From Datisca glomerata (Eukaryota > Streptophyta > Magnoliopsida > Cucurbitales > Datiscaceae): DNA of 64,000 nucleotides. Both the position numbers and the translations under genes were made by a program. The DNA lies in assembly GCA_003255025.1 (NCBI GenBank), contig QANY01002415.1, positions 243,364 to 307,363 of the forward strand, written 5' to 3'. Under the pieces are notes generated by a model that was not told where the DNA came from, did not search any database, and worked only from the letters and a program-made list of their open reading frames with translations. This document shows, piece after piece, positions 10,440 to 21,351 of the stretch. How positions within the stretch are numbered: the first letter of the stretch is position 1; the number at the start of each line of letters is the position of its first letter.

Positions 10440-12570
10440 ACCACTAATCATATATACATTACTCTATAGGGGTACATGAGACTAAGTGAGGGAGAACTTC
10501 AGCTTTTTATGACAGATGCACGAATTTAGTTGTCTCTGCACATTTATGGATTGTTTAGTCGAGAATGAGATTTTATCCCAGCTCAATGCACCGGGAACCC
10601 CTCAGCAAAATCTTGTAGCTAAGAGGAGAAACATAAATCTCTAGAACATGGTGAGATCTATGGTGAGCTATTCTACTCTTTTTATTTCTTCTTGGGGATA
10701 TGTCCTGCAAACTACTGCATGCATTTCTAAAGTAGTATCCAAGATTCCACTAAAATTATGGAATAGTCTTAAACCTAGTTTACGTCATCCTCATACTTGG
10801 GGATGTCTAGCACACTTGTTAAAGGAGAATGCTACTAAGTTGGAACCTATATTAGCGTTTTCGTTGGACATACAAAAGGAACAAGAGGATCTTTGTTTCA
10901 TAGTACTGAGAATTAGAAAGTAATTGTTAGCTCAAATGTTTTCTTCGAATATGACTATATTATAAATTTTAAATCTAGGAGCAACATCGTTTTGAAAGAG
11001 TTAGTTGATTCTAATACTAGTGTGCAATATCTGTAAGATGAAAATAAGGAGGTTATTGAGAGAGAGGTTGACAGAGATGGCAGAAATGAACTACTTTAAA
11101 CTACTAGGAGGGAATCACATCCACATGAGAGATACATGTTCATTAGAGACTCTTCTGAGTCTGTCTCAGAAGAGCATGACACCCTTAGAACTACAATGAG
11201 GTTGTGAAAAATGTTGATATAGATCATTGGCAGAAAGTTATGGAACCAGAAATAGATTTAATGCACTCTAATAGAGTATGAAAGCTTGTACAAGCACCTG
11301 AAGCGGTGAAACTCAATGGGTGCAAGTGGGTTTACCATCGAAAGTGAGGCATAGACGAGAAGTGGAAACCTTCAAAGCTAGACTTATCACGAAATGGTAC
11401 ACTTAAAAATAGGGAATCGATTATGATGACACTTTTTGCAGGTACGTAGCTATGTTTAAGTCTTTAAGGATATTGTTGTCCATTACAGTTCTTCTCGATT
11501 TTGGGATTTAGCAAACGGATGTCAAGACTGAACTTGTTAATTACAATCTTGAAGAGAATATTTTTATGTATCAACCTGAGGGTTTTATCGCTAAAGGCCC
11601 AGAGTTTCCAAGTTGGATAGGTCCATTTATGGACTTAGCAAGCATTAAGGTCATGGAACATCAAGTTTGATTCTTTTGGTTTTGATAAAAATCCTGATGA
11701 ACTGTGTGTGTACAAGAGAAATGAAGGAAAAGTAGTAATTTTCTTAGTTCGTTACATAGATGACATTCTCCTCATCAGGAATGATGGAGGATTAATGTCG
11801 AATGTAAAGTTATGGCTATTAATGAGTTTGACACGAATGACCTATGGGAGCAACATATATTCTTGGCATTAAGGTCATCCGTGATCAGGTATTTAGAAGA
11901 ATATACTTATCATATTTAATCAATGTATATAAATAAGATTTTAAAGAAGTTCACAGTAGAAGACAATTTCCTATGCTTCTAGAGTGGGAAGTCTTATGTG
12001 TACAATGTTTTTTACTAGACCAAATAACTATTCCGTAGTAGGCATGGTCAACATATACCAGTCGAATCCAATGAGAGAACACTGAATAGTTGTGAAGCAT
12101 ATACTCAAGTATCTTTGGAGAACGAAGATTATATTCTTGTATATCATAGTGAGAGTCTTGTACTAGTTGTGTATATGAATTCAGATTCCAATTAGACAGT
12201 GACTCTAGGAAGTCTATAGCTTAGGCTATGTGTTTACTCTAGAGGAGGAACGGTCTTTTGGAGGAGTGAAAAACATAATTGTATTACAGACTCAACCATG
12301 TATGTTGAATATGTAGAAGCTTCAGATCTTGTAAAGGAAGTTGTCTAGTTGCGAAATTTCCTATGAGACTTAAAGATTGACACGATTACAAAATCACAAT
12401 CACAATTTATTATCATAACACATGAATAATCACAATCTAACGAACCTCAAAAATCATCAAGGAGGAAAGCATATTCTGTGAAAGTATCATATCATTAGGA
12501 AGATTGTACAGTAAGGAGATATAGTCTCATTTATGAAGACTTTTTAACCACACATATATTTAGGTTACAT
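10440..12570 (+). pseudogene. Copia pol remnant (copia B)
   Basis: Integrase C-terminal sequence at 10648-10923 ([42 protein letters not shown]) is followed by RT at about 11290-11960 (LNGCKWVYHRK; catalytic block RYIDDILLIRND at about 11750-11785) and RNase H at about 12080-12560. Every domain has stops and frameshifts. The same domain order as the copia at 1-2560 places it in Ty1/copia. The integrase catalytic core is largely missing: protease/pre-integrase sequence near 10410-10550 runs almost directly into the C-terminal part. Confidence 0.85.
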
Positions 12571-12624
12571 GTAGAGAACATGAAGTTAAATTGGATATAG
12601 ACGTGCTTTTGGGGCAATGAGATT

Positions 12625-13844
12625 TTTATGAATGTGCCCTTAAAAGCATTAGAATTCTATTATTTTATTGAAACATTTAATTCTGATTAATAATAAATAG
12701 TTTGTTATTATATTATGTATTTTACATTCTCGTAAAAAGTTCACAAGCATAATAGCTCATCGAAACAAAGTATTTAACCAATAGCTTTTTATGACTTGAA
12801 AAATGTTTATTTTTCACAGTATAGTAAAGCTTGACACTTTACTAAGATAAATTATAGTACATTAACTCTATCATGGACAATGACTTACCTTAGTCACTAG
12901 TGGAGTATCTAGTTAATGTTCTAGTCAATTTAAAATGCATTGGAAGGACTGACGAATTTGATTTTCAGTAAAACTAGAATGCTCTTAATCTCAAGAGAGA
13001 TATAAATTCGTATGTAAAGGTTCCTTTGTTTGATCTATTATGGTTAAGATTCTATGAGACAATATATTGTAGGTTGGATGACTTAGTTTTAAGATAGTAA
13101 GGATGCATAGGATATTGATTATTGGGTTCATAGACAATTTTAAGTAAGTGACATAGTACCACTTGATAGAATTTGTTTATAAGATCATGGTAAACTAAGT
13201 GTTTAGTATCTCTAATAGATTATTAGATATTGGAAATTTTAGTTGAGGCATTAAGTATGGAAATTATCACAGTTGATCAGTAGAATGAGATTTAGAACTC
13301 GATGAACAAGAGCTGTATAAATTAGTTAAGTAGTACTTTATCAAATTAATTTTAGTGGCAAAAAATATTTTTAGTTAGTTTTAATTGAGATATAATTTCA
13401 GCTAGTCTTGACTATCGGTATTAATTATAAATGTAAGACTTCTCTCAGATCAAGCCTAAGCCTTTGACACCATTAGTAAGAGAAGATAGAACTCGAGGGA
13501 GACCAATTGTGTCCCCAATCGTGAATCAAGGAATAGCGTAAGAGGTATCGATGCACAGTGGTTCATGAAAATTTACAGTGGTTCACTGTTCACGGTGTAC
13601 GGCGCCTTGCGGCTGTAGATAGTAGTCTGGGGCAACAACTTTGTAACAGTTTTTTGACAATTTCACATGTAGATCAAGGACACAGCTTGCATGATGATCA
13701 AGGATTAGATCATGATTAAAAAAAGCTTTAATTTTTGGGCTCAAGCATCAAATGTATAATTCTTATGTTCGTTTTAACAGTTATATCAGTTAGTAATTAG
13801 ATTTTAAGATAGGGATAGTTTTCCACTACGTGAATCACTCCATA
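12625..13844 (+). repeat. 3' LTR of copia B
   Basis: Follows a degraded polypurine tract (CTTTTGGGGCAATGAGAT). Its start, TTATGAATGTGCCCTTAAAAG, resembles the TGTTGGGAATGTGCCC start of related copia LTRs. It ends at the position homologous to the last bases before the primer-binding site in the 5' copy. Confidence 0.65.
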
Positions 13845-13845
13845 A

Positions 13846-14258
13846 AGCTCATCCTTAAGCTTCCATTTAAGTAAGATAGTCCTTGTGGCTAGGTCCTTGA
13901 CAAAACAAAAATGTGAGTAGAATTTAACATAAACAAAGTTATCAACAATGAGTTTTGATACATTAAGCTTTATGGAGTAAGGCAGAGATTACATAAAGCT
14001 CCTTCCCATTTCCCACAATTAGCTTGTTAAGTCTCTAATATTCATTAGTAATGCATAGATTACTCAGATCTGATGTTACATGATGGGTGTTTCCACTATC
14101 AACAAACCATGAACTATCTCACCCTACTTTTTAGTTGGCTAGATATGCTGCAAGATGCAAACCAGTACTAAAATCAGAGTTCAAGTGTGGTCCTGGACCT
14201 GTATTAGAGCTTTGTCCATAAGAGAAATGAGCTTAAGGTGGTGAATGGAAGGACTTAT
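13846..14258 (-). pseudogene. Copia protease/pre-integrase fragment, minus strand (copia C, part 2)
   Basis: Read on the minus strand this gives WFVDSGNTHHVTSDLSNL, the aspartic protease active-site region of copia polyproteins, followed by IVGNGKELY. It continues the gag fragment at 17214-17990, from which it is separated by the inserted copia D. The integrase that should follow is absent; the fragment ends where copia B's LTR ends. Frame is broken in several places. Confidence 0.8.
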
Positions 14259-14747
14259 TGTTGGATCCTTAATCTAATATCAAAATTATACGTGAATACT
14301 TCTACATTGCTGACTGTCAAATAAGTATAAACTCAATTAAAAGCGATCAACTAAGGTTTTAGATAATCAAGATTTTAATGTGTGAACCTTTCAATGTGTA
14401 AAGATTTTAAGATAATTTCTATTTTTATGATGAACTAAAATAGAAATACCAAAAGATAATTGATCTTTAAGTGGTTATGGCCTCTGGGTCACACGATAGA
14501 GGAAAACCATTCTATTCTCCCTAATATCTTATCGTTAGAGAGAAATAGAGAGGCTTAATCAAAGGGGACTCTCTGACAGAGAATCGTGTCGATCTAGAAG
14601 GCCAACCGCTCAGTTCTGAACAACGATCTATCATCATGGATTCAGGTACGCTTCGCTATACAATTATCTGATTCTTGATATGTTCAACATGAGTTCTTGG
14701 GATTTATTGACATACGGTTTATACCGAAAATGATTTTGAATCTATCA
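14259..14747 (+). repeat. 5' LTR of copia D
   Basis: 489 bp, TG...CA ends. It aligns base for base, apart from scattered differences, with 16707-17208, including shared words such as GTAATTTCTATTTTTATGAT and GAGGAAAACCATT. Confidence 0.92.
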
Positions 14748-14749
14748 AG

Positions 14750-14762
14750 TGGTATCAAAACA
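14750..14762 (+). promoter_or_regulatory. Primer-binding site of copia D
   Basis: TGGTATCAAAACA begins two bases after the LTR. The first eight bases fit the initiator methionine tRNA complement; the following GAGC is altered to AAAA/C. Confidence 0.75.
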
Positions 14763-14764
14763 AT

Positions 14765-15204
14765 TCATATTGAATCATTGAGAATCAGAATTAAGTTTTA
14801 GATCCATCATTATATGTGTTTATATGTTTTCATAGATCTTGAATGTGATAATTGTTTGACAAGTTATTAGAGAACAATATTTTTCTAGTATACATTTGTT
14901 TAAATTTGGACTGCCGGCCAGCTTTATGGATGAAAGTGGCAGGGGATTGGCCTCGACCGCGGCTTCAAGTATAAACCGCGACCACGCTTTCGATTCTAGA
15001 CACAAGCCGCGCTACAGGAAAGGCCATGACCGTTTGTCAGTGCCGCGGCGTTAAGGACTGGCGGTCATGGCCACTAGTCCCTTGGGGATGGTGTAACCAA
15101 TAACATTTGTGTCGGGAGACTCAAAGAATATTATTTGCAAACTTAAAAAATCTATCTATAGACTCAAGAAGACGTCTCGATAATGGTATTTCAAGTTTCA
15201 TTAG
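14765..15204. other. Copia D leader with GC-rich island
   Basis: Non-coding leader. Bases 14925-15085 are strikingly GC-rich and carry repeated CCGCGGC-like words and GGCCATGACCG/GGTCATGGCC, which can pair with each other. Similar GC-rich islands follow the primer-binding sites of two other copia-type elements in the window. Confidence 0.5.
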
Positions 15205-16290
15205 GTGATCATCTCATTCAATTTTAAGATGAATTTGGTAGAGGATTGTATGTACCATAAGTTTTGTGGGAGCAAGCATATTTTTCTGATTTTATATGTG
15301 GATGACATTTTGCTTGCCAGCAACGATATAGGCTTATTGCACGACACCAAGAGATTTCTAGCTAAGAATTTTGAGATGAAAGATCTTGGTGACGCCTATT
15401 TTGAATTAGGGATCCAAATACACCAAGATCGTTCTCGAGATATTCTTGCATTATCACAAAAGAACTATATTAAAAAGGTTCTCAAAAGATATAACATGCA
15501 AGACTGCAAATCAAGTGATACCCAAATGGCTAAGGGAGACATGTTTAGTTTCTATTAGTGCCCTAAGAATGATTTTGAGGAAAAAGAAATGCAGAAGATT
15601 CTCTATACCTCAGTAGTAGAGAGTCTGATGTATGCTAAGGTTTATCCACGTCTGGATATTGCGTACGTAACTGGGATGTTGGGCTTGTATTTAAGCTAGG
15701 CATAAACCATTGGAAAGTAGCTAAACGGGTCTTGCGGTAACTGCAGAGAACAAAATGCTACATGCTCATGTAGAAGAGGTTAGATCAGATTGAGATCATA
15801 GGATATACTGACTCCGATTTTATTGGATGCTTAAATAGTTTGAAATTTATGTAGGGCTATATTTTTCTGTTTGCAGGAGGTGTTTTCTCCTGGAAGAGTG
15901 CTAAACAGTCACTATAGCCTTTTCTACGATAGCAGCAGAGTTCATAGCATGTTATGAGGCATCCAATCACAGAATATGACTGTAGAATTTTGTCATAGTG
16001 CTGCGGATAGTGGACAATATTGAGAGACTACTCAAGTTATTTTATGACAATAAGACAGCAATCCTCTATTCTAATAATAGCAAGAGCTCAAAAAAGTGGA
16101 GGTACAAGTTCCTAGTTGTTAAGGAAAGAGTTTAGAGTGAACAATTGTATATAGAACACGTCGGAACAAACTCTATGATTGTGGATCCGCTTACTAAGGG
16201 CTTGCCACCCAAACAGTTTCATAAGCACACTGCTCTTATGGTGTCATATCGGTTGATGATATTCGATTTTAGTGGGAGTTTGTGATTTTG
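15205..16290 (+). pseudogene. Copia RT end and RNase H (copia D)
   Basis: An open stretch at 15205-15558 gives the second half of RT with the catalytic motif YVDDILLASND, then FEMKDLGDAYFELGIQI and LALSQKNYIKKVLKRY, all typical of copia. RNase H follows at about 15780-16240 (YTDSDF, FLFAGGVFSWKSAK, HVGTNSMIVDPLTKGLP) but with stops. The start at 15205 is an artefact of the deletion: upstream sequence is leader, so the RT has no fingers domain. This part resembles RT of the same lineage as copia B. Confidence 0.88.
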
Positions 16291-16706
16291 GATGCTCTTC
16301 TTTATAGACATATTTTCACTTATTTCAGTTTATGGATATTTTAAGATAATTTCTGCAGAAATAAAGTTTTAGCCAATTCACACTCTAATTCTGATATGGT
16401 TTGATTTCACTAAGGTTTACGGAGGACCAGATGGAAATAGGCATGTTAGGATCACATTACAAGAAATTTTCATGCTACACATCCTCATCATAATCCATGT
16501 CATTCAATCGTATTGACATATGTGACTATTGATAGGTTGGGTTACGAGTGATGTAACAAAGGTCGCTTTGATTCTATGTTGGTATGATTGATGAATCGGA
16601 TTGGTTATAGATACATTTTGGTAATGACAGCAAAGTTGAGCTCGTTCGATTATTTTTTTTTTGCAAACCATAATTATAAGATTATACATATAGTCCAAGT
16701 GTAGAT

Positions 16707-17208
16707 TGTTGGATCATTAATCTAACGTTAGACTTAAATGTGAATAATTATGCATTGCTGACTGTGAAATAAGTACAAACCCAACTAAAATGATCAATTA
16801 TGATTTTGAATAATTGAGGATTTAATGTATCTGATAGGTTGTGAACTCTTTAATATGTACAGATTTTAGGGTAATTTCTATTTTTATGATGTGCTAAAAT
16901 AAAAATATCAAAAGGTCAATTATCTATAAGTAGTTATGGTCCTCCGGTCACACTATAGAGGAAAACCATTTTATTTTCCATAATATCTCATCGTTAGAGA
17001 GAAAACAGAGATGCTTAATCATAAGGGACTCTCTGAAAGAAAATCGTGTAGATCTGAAAGGTCAACCGCTCGGTCCTAAAGATTGATTTATCTTCATGGA
17101 TACATGTACGCTTCCACTATACAGTTATTTGATTCTTGATGTGTTCAATATGAGTTCTTGAGATTTATTGACATACGGTTTATACAGAAATTGATTTTGA
17201 ATCTATCA
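16707..17208 (+). repeat. 3' LTR of copia D
   Basis: 502 bp. Preceded by a polypurine-like tract CCAAGTGTAGAT and ends at ATCTATCA. Differences from the 5' LTR (roughly 15% by eye) show this is not a recent insertion. Confidence 0.92.
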
Positions 17209-17213
17209 CTAAT

Positions 17214-17990
17214 CAAATCTGAACCAATAGTGAGCTGCTATGTGACCTTGTTTGCTGCAAACTTAACATGTGACTCTACTACTTTGTTCTGCCACTTCTT
17301 CCTCCTCGACGATGACCTATGGAAAATTTTGGTTGATTCCTTGCATGGGTTCTAGGATAATTGCTAGTCCACTGCTGATTAATGGTGCTTTTTTAGTATA
17401 TCTATTAAAATTGTTAATGTTTTGCAATAGATTGGCACATGCCTTGAGGGATGCTTCCTCTTCTGAGTTTTGTTTTTAAACTCTTGATTCATGAATTAAA
17501 ATGAGGGACTACACTTCTTCAGTAGTAAGGCTGTCTTCTAGATTTAATGTTTACGACAATTGGATCATATTGTGAGGGAAGGCCATTTAAGGTGTGAAGA
17601 ATGAGATTCTGCTCACTTATATGATGATCTCCATCAAATTTTTCTCATGACATCCAAATAATCAATAATAGACCTGTCATATTTTTTGGTGATGTAGAGT
17701 GAGTTTTTTAAGGTTTAGCAGCTTTGCTCTTGACCTGATTGCATAAGTCCTCTCAAGAACACACCACAATTAGCTGTGTGATGTCTCATACTGCAGAACT
17801 GACCCAAGCACCCTATCACTCATGGCGGACCTCAGCCAGCTTAAGAGAAGATCATTTTTGAGCAAAAGCATGAATTCAGAAATGAGTGTTCCATCATCAA
17901 GATGCTAAGTAGGTCTGGACTGAATGTTCAGAATATAGTCTCTAAAACATTTTAGAGGTCTATAATTCATGTTGCTGTCAATATCATGCC
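17214..17990 (-). pseudogene. Copia gag remnant, minus strand (copia C, part 1)
   Basis: On the minus strand, from right to left: a gag core (LLSWLRSAMSDRVLGSV, then WCVLERTY and SRAKLLNLK), a region ending SLTTEEV, and a CCHC zinc knuckle with the spacing C-X2-C-X4-H next to the copia D insertion (CSKQGHIAAHYW; the last Cys is lost). Stops and frameshifts interrupt it. Together with 13846-14258 this is one copia element that was split by copia D. Confidence 0.82.
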
Positions 17991-18045
17991 CATACCTTCA
18001 ACTTGTCAAAACTACAAATTAATCATGAACAATAAACCTTATTTG

Positions 18046-18186
18046 TCAGCATTCATTCATTAATTACTTTTTACCGCGTGACATGCATGTGGTCTATTCA
18101 CACTGAAAGTTGACGGCGCATGAAGGTGACCTAATTAACATTAGCAGTAGACCACATGCATGTTTATGTTGCTAATGCTGAAGAGG
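18046..18186. repeat. Imperfect inverted repeat around CATGCATG words
   Basis: TCAGCATT (18047 onward) and ACATGCATGTGGTCTA (about 18081-18096) are matched in inverted orientation by TAGACCACATGCATGT (about 18148-18163) and AATGCTGA (18174-18181). The loop is about 50 nt. It could be a small foldback element or a hairpin RNA relic; no flanking duplication was recognised. Confidence 0.6.
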
Positions 18187-18263
18187 GCTACAAATTATGT
18201 GTCAGCTTAAAATGTATAATTTATCACTCAATATCAACTTATAGATTTTGAAGCGCTAACTAA

Positions 18264-18266
<3 letters not shown>

Positions 18267-18319
<53 letters not shown>
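18267..18319. repeat. (GA)n microsatellite
   Basis: About 26 uninterrupted GA dinucleotides. Confidence 0.98.
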
Positions 18320-18320
<1 letters not shown>

Positions 18321-18715
18321 AAAATGATAAAGCTGTCATGACCCTCTCTCAGATTTGCAGAAGCAATTGGAAAACAACCTTATTTGGACAGACTCTTATA
18401 TGCAGACACACCCCTTTGCCTTACAATTTTTTTGACGTCCCCACCCCCCCCTGTCTCTTTTCTCATACTTGTTTACCTTCATATTATATATGTGATTATT
18501 AATCTGTATACGTAGCCTGCTTCCTCATCTTATAATTTAAGCCTTTTTTAATTATTTTTTTTTAACTCAAATCAATATGGATATATCTGACCCATTTTCC
18601 GTTTTCTCTTTATTGTCATAGCTGTTTATTGTTCCTTGAAGTATTTTCTTAATAACATTCCTTTTACTTTAACTCTTGGAATGCTCTATATACACCATCT
18701 GAGTTTATCATGTCT

Positions 18716-18880
18716 ACGCTAGTTATATGGTATTGTCCCCCCTCTGTTTAAGTTCTTAGTTTTATGGATCTCCTCTAACTATTTCTTTTTTGTTTTTAAA
18801 GAAAAAAAAAGAAATAGTTAGAGGAGATCCATAAAACTAAGAACTTAAACAGAGGGGGGACAATACCATATAACTAGCGT
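18716..18880. repeat. Perfect 76-bp inverted repeat with 13-nt loop
   Basis: 18716-18791 (starting ACGCTAGTTATATGG) is the exact reverse complement of 18805-18880 (ending CCATATAACTAGCGT); the loop is GTTTTTAAAGAAA. No mismatch was found in 76 base pairs. No TSD or known transposon end was recognised. It lies about 2.5 kb upstream of the GATA gene. Confidence 0.95.
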
Positions 18881-20360
18881 GATCTTTCTAACTGTCTTTT
18901 ACTAATCTTTTACTTTTGATGTCTTTCTACAACCAGTTGTACATAGTTTTGGTAAATATACTATATATATATACACACACACATAAACACATTTATTTTT
19001 CCTCAATAATTGATGAGATTCTTGAAATTTTGTACTTACCAATGATAGGAATTTTATACAAGCTATGATATGGATAATAAATGATTGACAATTTGGTCTT
19101 CAAGTACTTGAAGTTAATGATTATTAAAAAGGGTATTTTCGCTCTGTGAAAGAATTCTAATAACTACTAACAGAAATAAGTTTAATTTATTTGGTTTGAG
19201 ATGTCGCTGCTAACATATTTATCCACACCTCTGTTCGTGTGTTGGCAAAAAGATATATGTCATTTTATTGGCCTCTTTTAGTAAAACTGAAGATAGTTGA
19301 CTACTTACGCCTATCAAAAATGGTTGATCTAGGGATATAATCCATTTTTGAAAAATAAAGAATAAAATGATAAAAAAAAATTATTTACAAGAATTTCTGA
19401 TTTTTTTTAACTGTAAAATTTTTTGATAAAGCTCAAATTTTTTATGTACATGTGTACTGTGATATATAAAAATATGTCATGATATATATTTATATATTAT
19501 AATATATATTTTAATATACCATCAATATACCGTAGTATATGTTTAATATATTTTATATTCCGTCCATGATATATTTATATACTATAATATATTTTAATAT
19601 ACTATCCATATACCGTAGTATATTTATATATCATCGGTTATAATCATATATCATGAAGAAAAATTACAAAATATTTTAATACTATCCATACAACGAATTG
19701 ATGAGAAAACCATAAAATCAAGAAAATCGAAAATAAAAAACACGCCAAACCAAAAAAATAGAGCACGAGACCTAAAATAGACCACGAAGGGTGAGAGTGT
19801 ATAAGAGAGAAAAGATGAATGGAGAAGAAGAAATAAGAAAGAGGGAGAGAAGACAACGGGAGAAGAAGAAGACGAAAGGAAAGAAGAAAGAGACATAAAC
19901 GAAGGGAGAAGACGAAGCGAGACGAAGAAAGACAAGAGAAAGGAAATTTCGATCATTTATACAAATAGGAAATTTTTAAGCTATTTTCTAAAACGGTAAA
20001 ACAATGACTTACGAACCTAATTTTCCAATTAAAAGTAGCCTTAAAATAAAGCCTACTTATATGTCTATCTTGGATGTTTATCAAATTATACCAGTTTATC
20101 CATCATCATCTCTCATTATTGCATCACATAGGGATGATCTAAGGATACATCGGATAAATTGGTTGGAAACTTTTTTTTTTTTTGGAAACTACTGGTTGGA
20201 AAGCTGGCATACATTCATGTTTATTTGTGTAATAAAAGAAAATAAAATAATAATCATACTAGGATGATTGAGACGAAACATGGGGTATATATATGAGTAG
20301 TGGCTATTAATTCCACACAATCTCTTTTGGGTTTGTCCTTTTAATTGAACTTTGTCCTTC
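18881..20360. other. AT-rich intergenic DNA
   Basis: No gene recognised. It contains a diverged AT-rich duplication at 19470-19640 and a purine-rich stretch at 19700-19950 that opens long minus-strand frames of low complexity (Ser/Leu/Phe-rich), which I do not consider coding. Confidence 0.6.
19470..19640. repeat. AT-rich tandem duplication, period about 88 bp
   Basis: Two copies of a TATA-rich unit, each carrying CATGATATAT, TTTTAATATAC and ATATACCGTAGTATAT, offset by about 88 bp. Confidence 0.75.
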
Positions 20361-20370
20361 TTTCTGTAGT

Positions 20371-20376
20371 CACGTG
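20371..20376. promoter_or_regulatory. G-box core, possible upstream element of the GATA gene
   Basis: CACGTG, about 980 bp upstream of the GATA start codon. GNC/CGA1-type genes are known to be light- and PIF-regulated and PIFs bind G-boxes, so this is a plausible but unproven site; a six-base palindrome is expected often by chance. Confidence 0.25.
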
Positions 20377-21278
20377 AATGTCTCATTTATTAGAGCATGG
20401 GCCCAGTTTCTCCCTCTCCTCCCTTTTTATTTGTCAAAACTCATTTTCCCACTGAGTTTTAATACATGATCACACATATGTTTTCATCTTCTGGCTAGTC
20501 GTTTATAAGTTATTAATTATAGAATAATGTTTATAAGTGTAAAAGAATGTATTTTAAAAGTTACTAATCGTAATAATGAGCCAAATAACGCTTGATAATA
20601 CTTGGTTCTTACTCATGCACGCGGAGTTTATTCTTATTAAAACATTAAAAAAGTTTGAGTTAATTTGCTATTAATTATAGTTAACCCTTTTTAAATGGAG
20701 GTTATATAACGATTTGAAACATATATATTAAAATTATATTAAAAATATATTAAAAATATATTAAAAATATATTGAAATAACACTATTTTATATAGTTAAT
20801 AATTATTCCATATTTATATTTATTCTCAGCATTTGAATATACTTTGAGAAACATTTATTTGTATTCAGAAGTATTTCAAAAAATACAGGGACATGTATTT
20901 TTTATACAAGTACTTCAAAATATCAAAATATATTTCAAATTACAAAAACCTTTCTCTTTAAATAATGTGATCTAATTAAAATAGTTTTTTAAATGATTAA
21001 AGTATTTTCAAGTACTCAATTCACTCTTACTTGACAAAGACGATCAGAATCCTATGATATGATCGAAGAGCCGAACATCTATTTGAATTTTATGTTTCTT
21101 AGTATCTTATCTCACATAACAAAATACCGTAATAAATCATACAGTCATATCATTGGTAACGAGAAACTTCTCCTAATTGATAAGTAACAAAGTGTTATCC
21201 TATTTACCACTCGGTTTGCACACCGCCCACTTGGCCTTCTGACCTCTCTTTCACTCCCCATATCCACACACCAACCCC

Positions 21279-21351
21279 TTATAACCCTCTTCCATATATC
21301 TTTCTTCATCAAGAAAGGCAGCTCTCTCTCTCCCTCTCTCTCCCTATTCAT
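21279..21351 (+). promoter_or_regulatory. Core promoter and CT-rich 5' leader of the GATA gene
   Basis: A TATA-like TTATAA at 21279-21284 is followed by a pyrimidine-rich run (CTCTCTCTCCCTCTCTC, about 21321-21342) right up to the ATG at 21352. CT-rich leaders are common in plant genes. Transcription start was not determined. Confidence 0.5.

Larger units (their letters stand above)
8880..13844 (+). mobile_element. Ancient Ty1/copia element (copia B)
   Basis: A plus-strand copia element with a recognisable 5' LTR end, primer-binding site, gag, integrase, RT, RNase H and 3' LTR in the correct order. LTR ends 8880-9150 and about 13570-13844 align over their whole length but only at roughly two thirds identity by eye, so this is an old insertion. 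All coding domains are interrupted. Its right end abuts a minus-strand copia fragment. The left LTR start is not resolved, so the true element may begin near 8140 or earlier. Confidence 0.75.
14259..17208 (+). mobile_element. Internally deleted Ty1/copia element with both LTRs (copia D)
   Basis: A 2950-bp insertion bounded by LTRs 14259-14747 and 16707-17208, both beginning TGTTGGATC and ending GAATCTATCA. Flanking bases CTTAT (14254-14258) and CTAAT (17209-17213) match at four of five positions and are the probable target duplication. It lies inside a minus-strand copia, splitting gag from protease. The interior is only 1959 bp: gag, protease, integrase and most of RT's start are missing, and only the RT end and RNase H remain. 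Confidence 0.9.

Noticed and set aside
14820..15005. 61-residue minus-strand protein
   Set aside because: Lies in the leader of copia D and is explained by the GC-rich island.
19644..19956. Minus-strand membrane-like protein
   Set aside because: Low-complexity Ser/Leu/Phe frame opposite a purine-rich stretch; overlapping frames are equally open.
20371..20376. Firm PIF-binding site for the GATA gene
   Set aside because: A lone CACGTG is not evidence of binding; kept only as a low-confidence feature.
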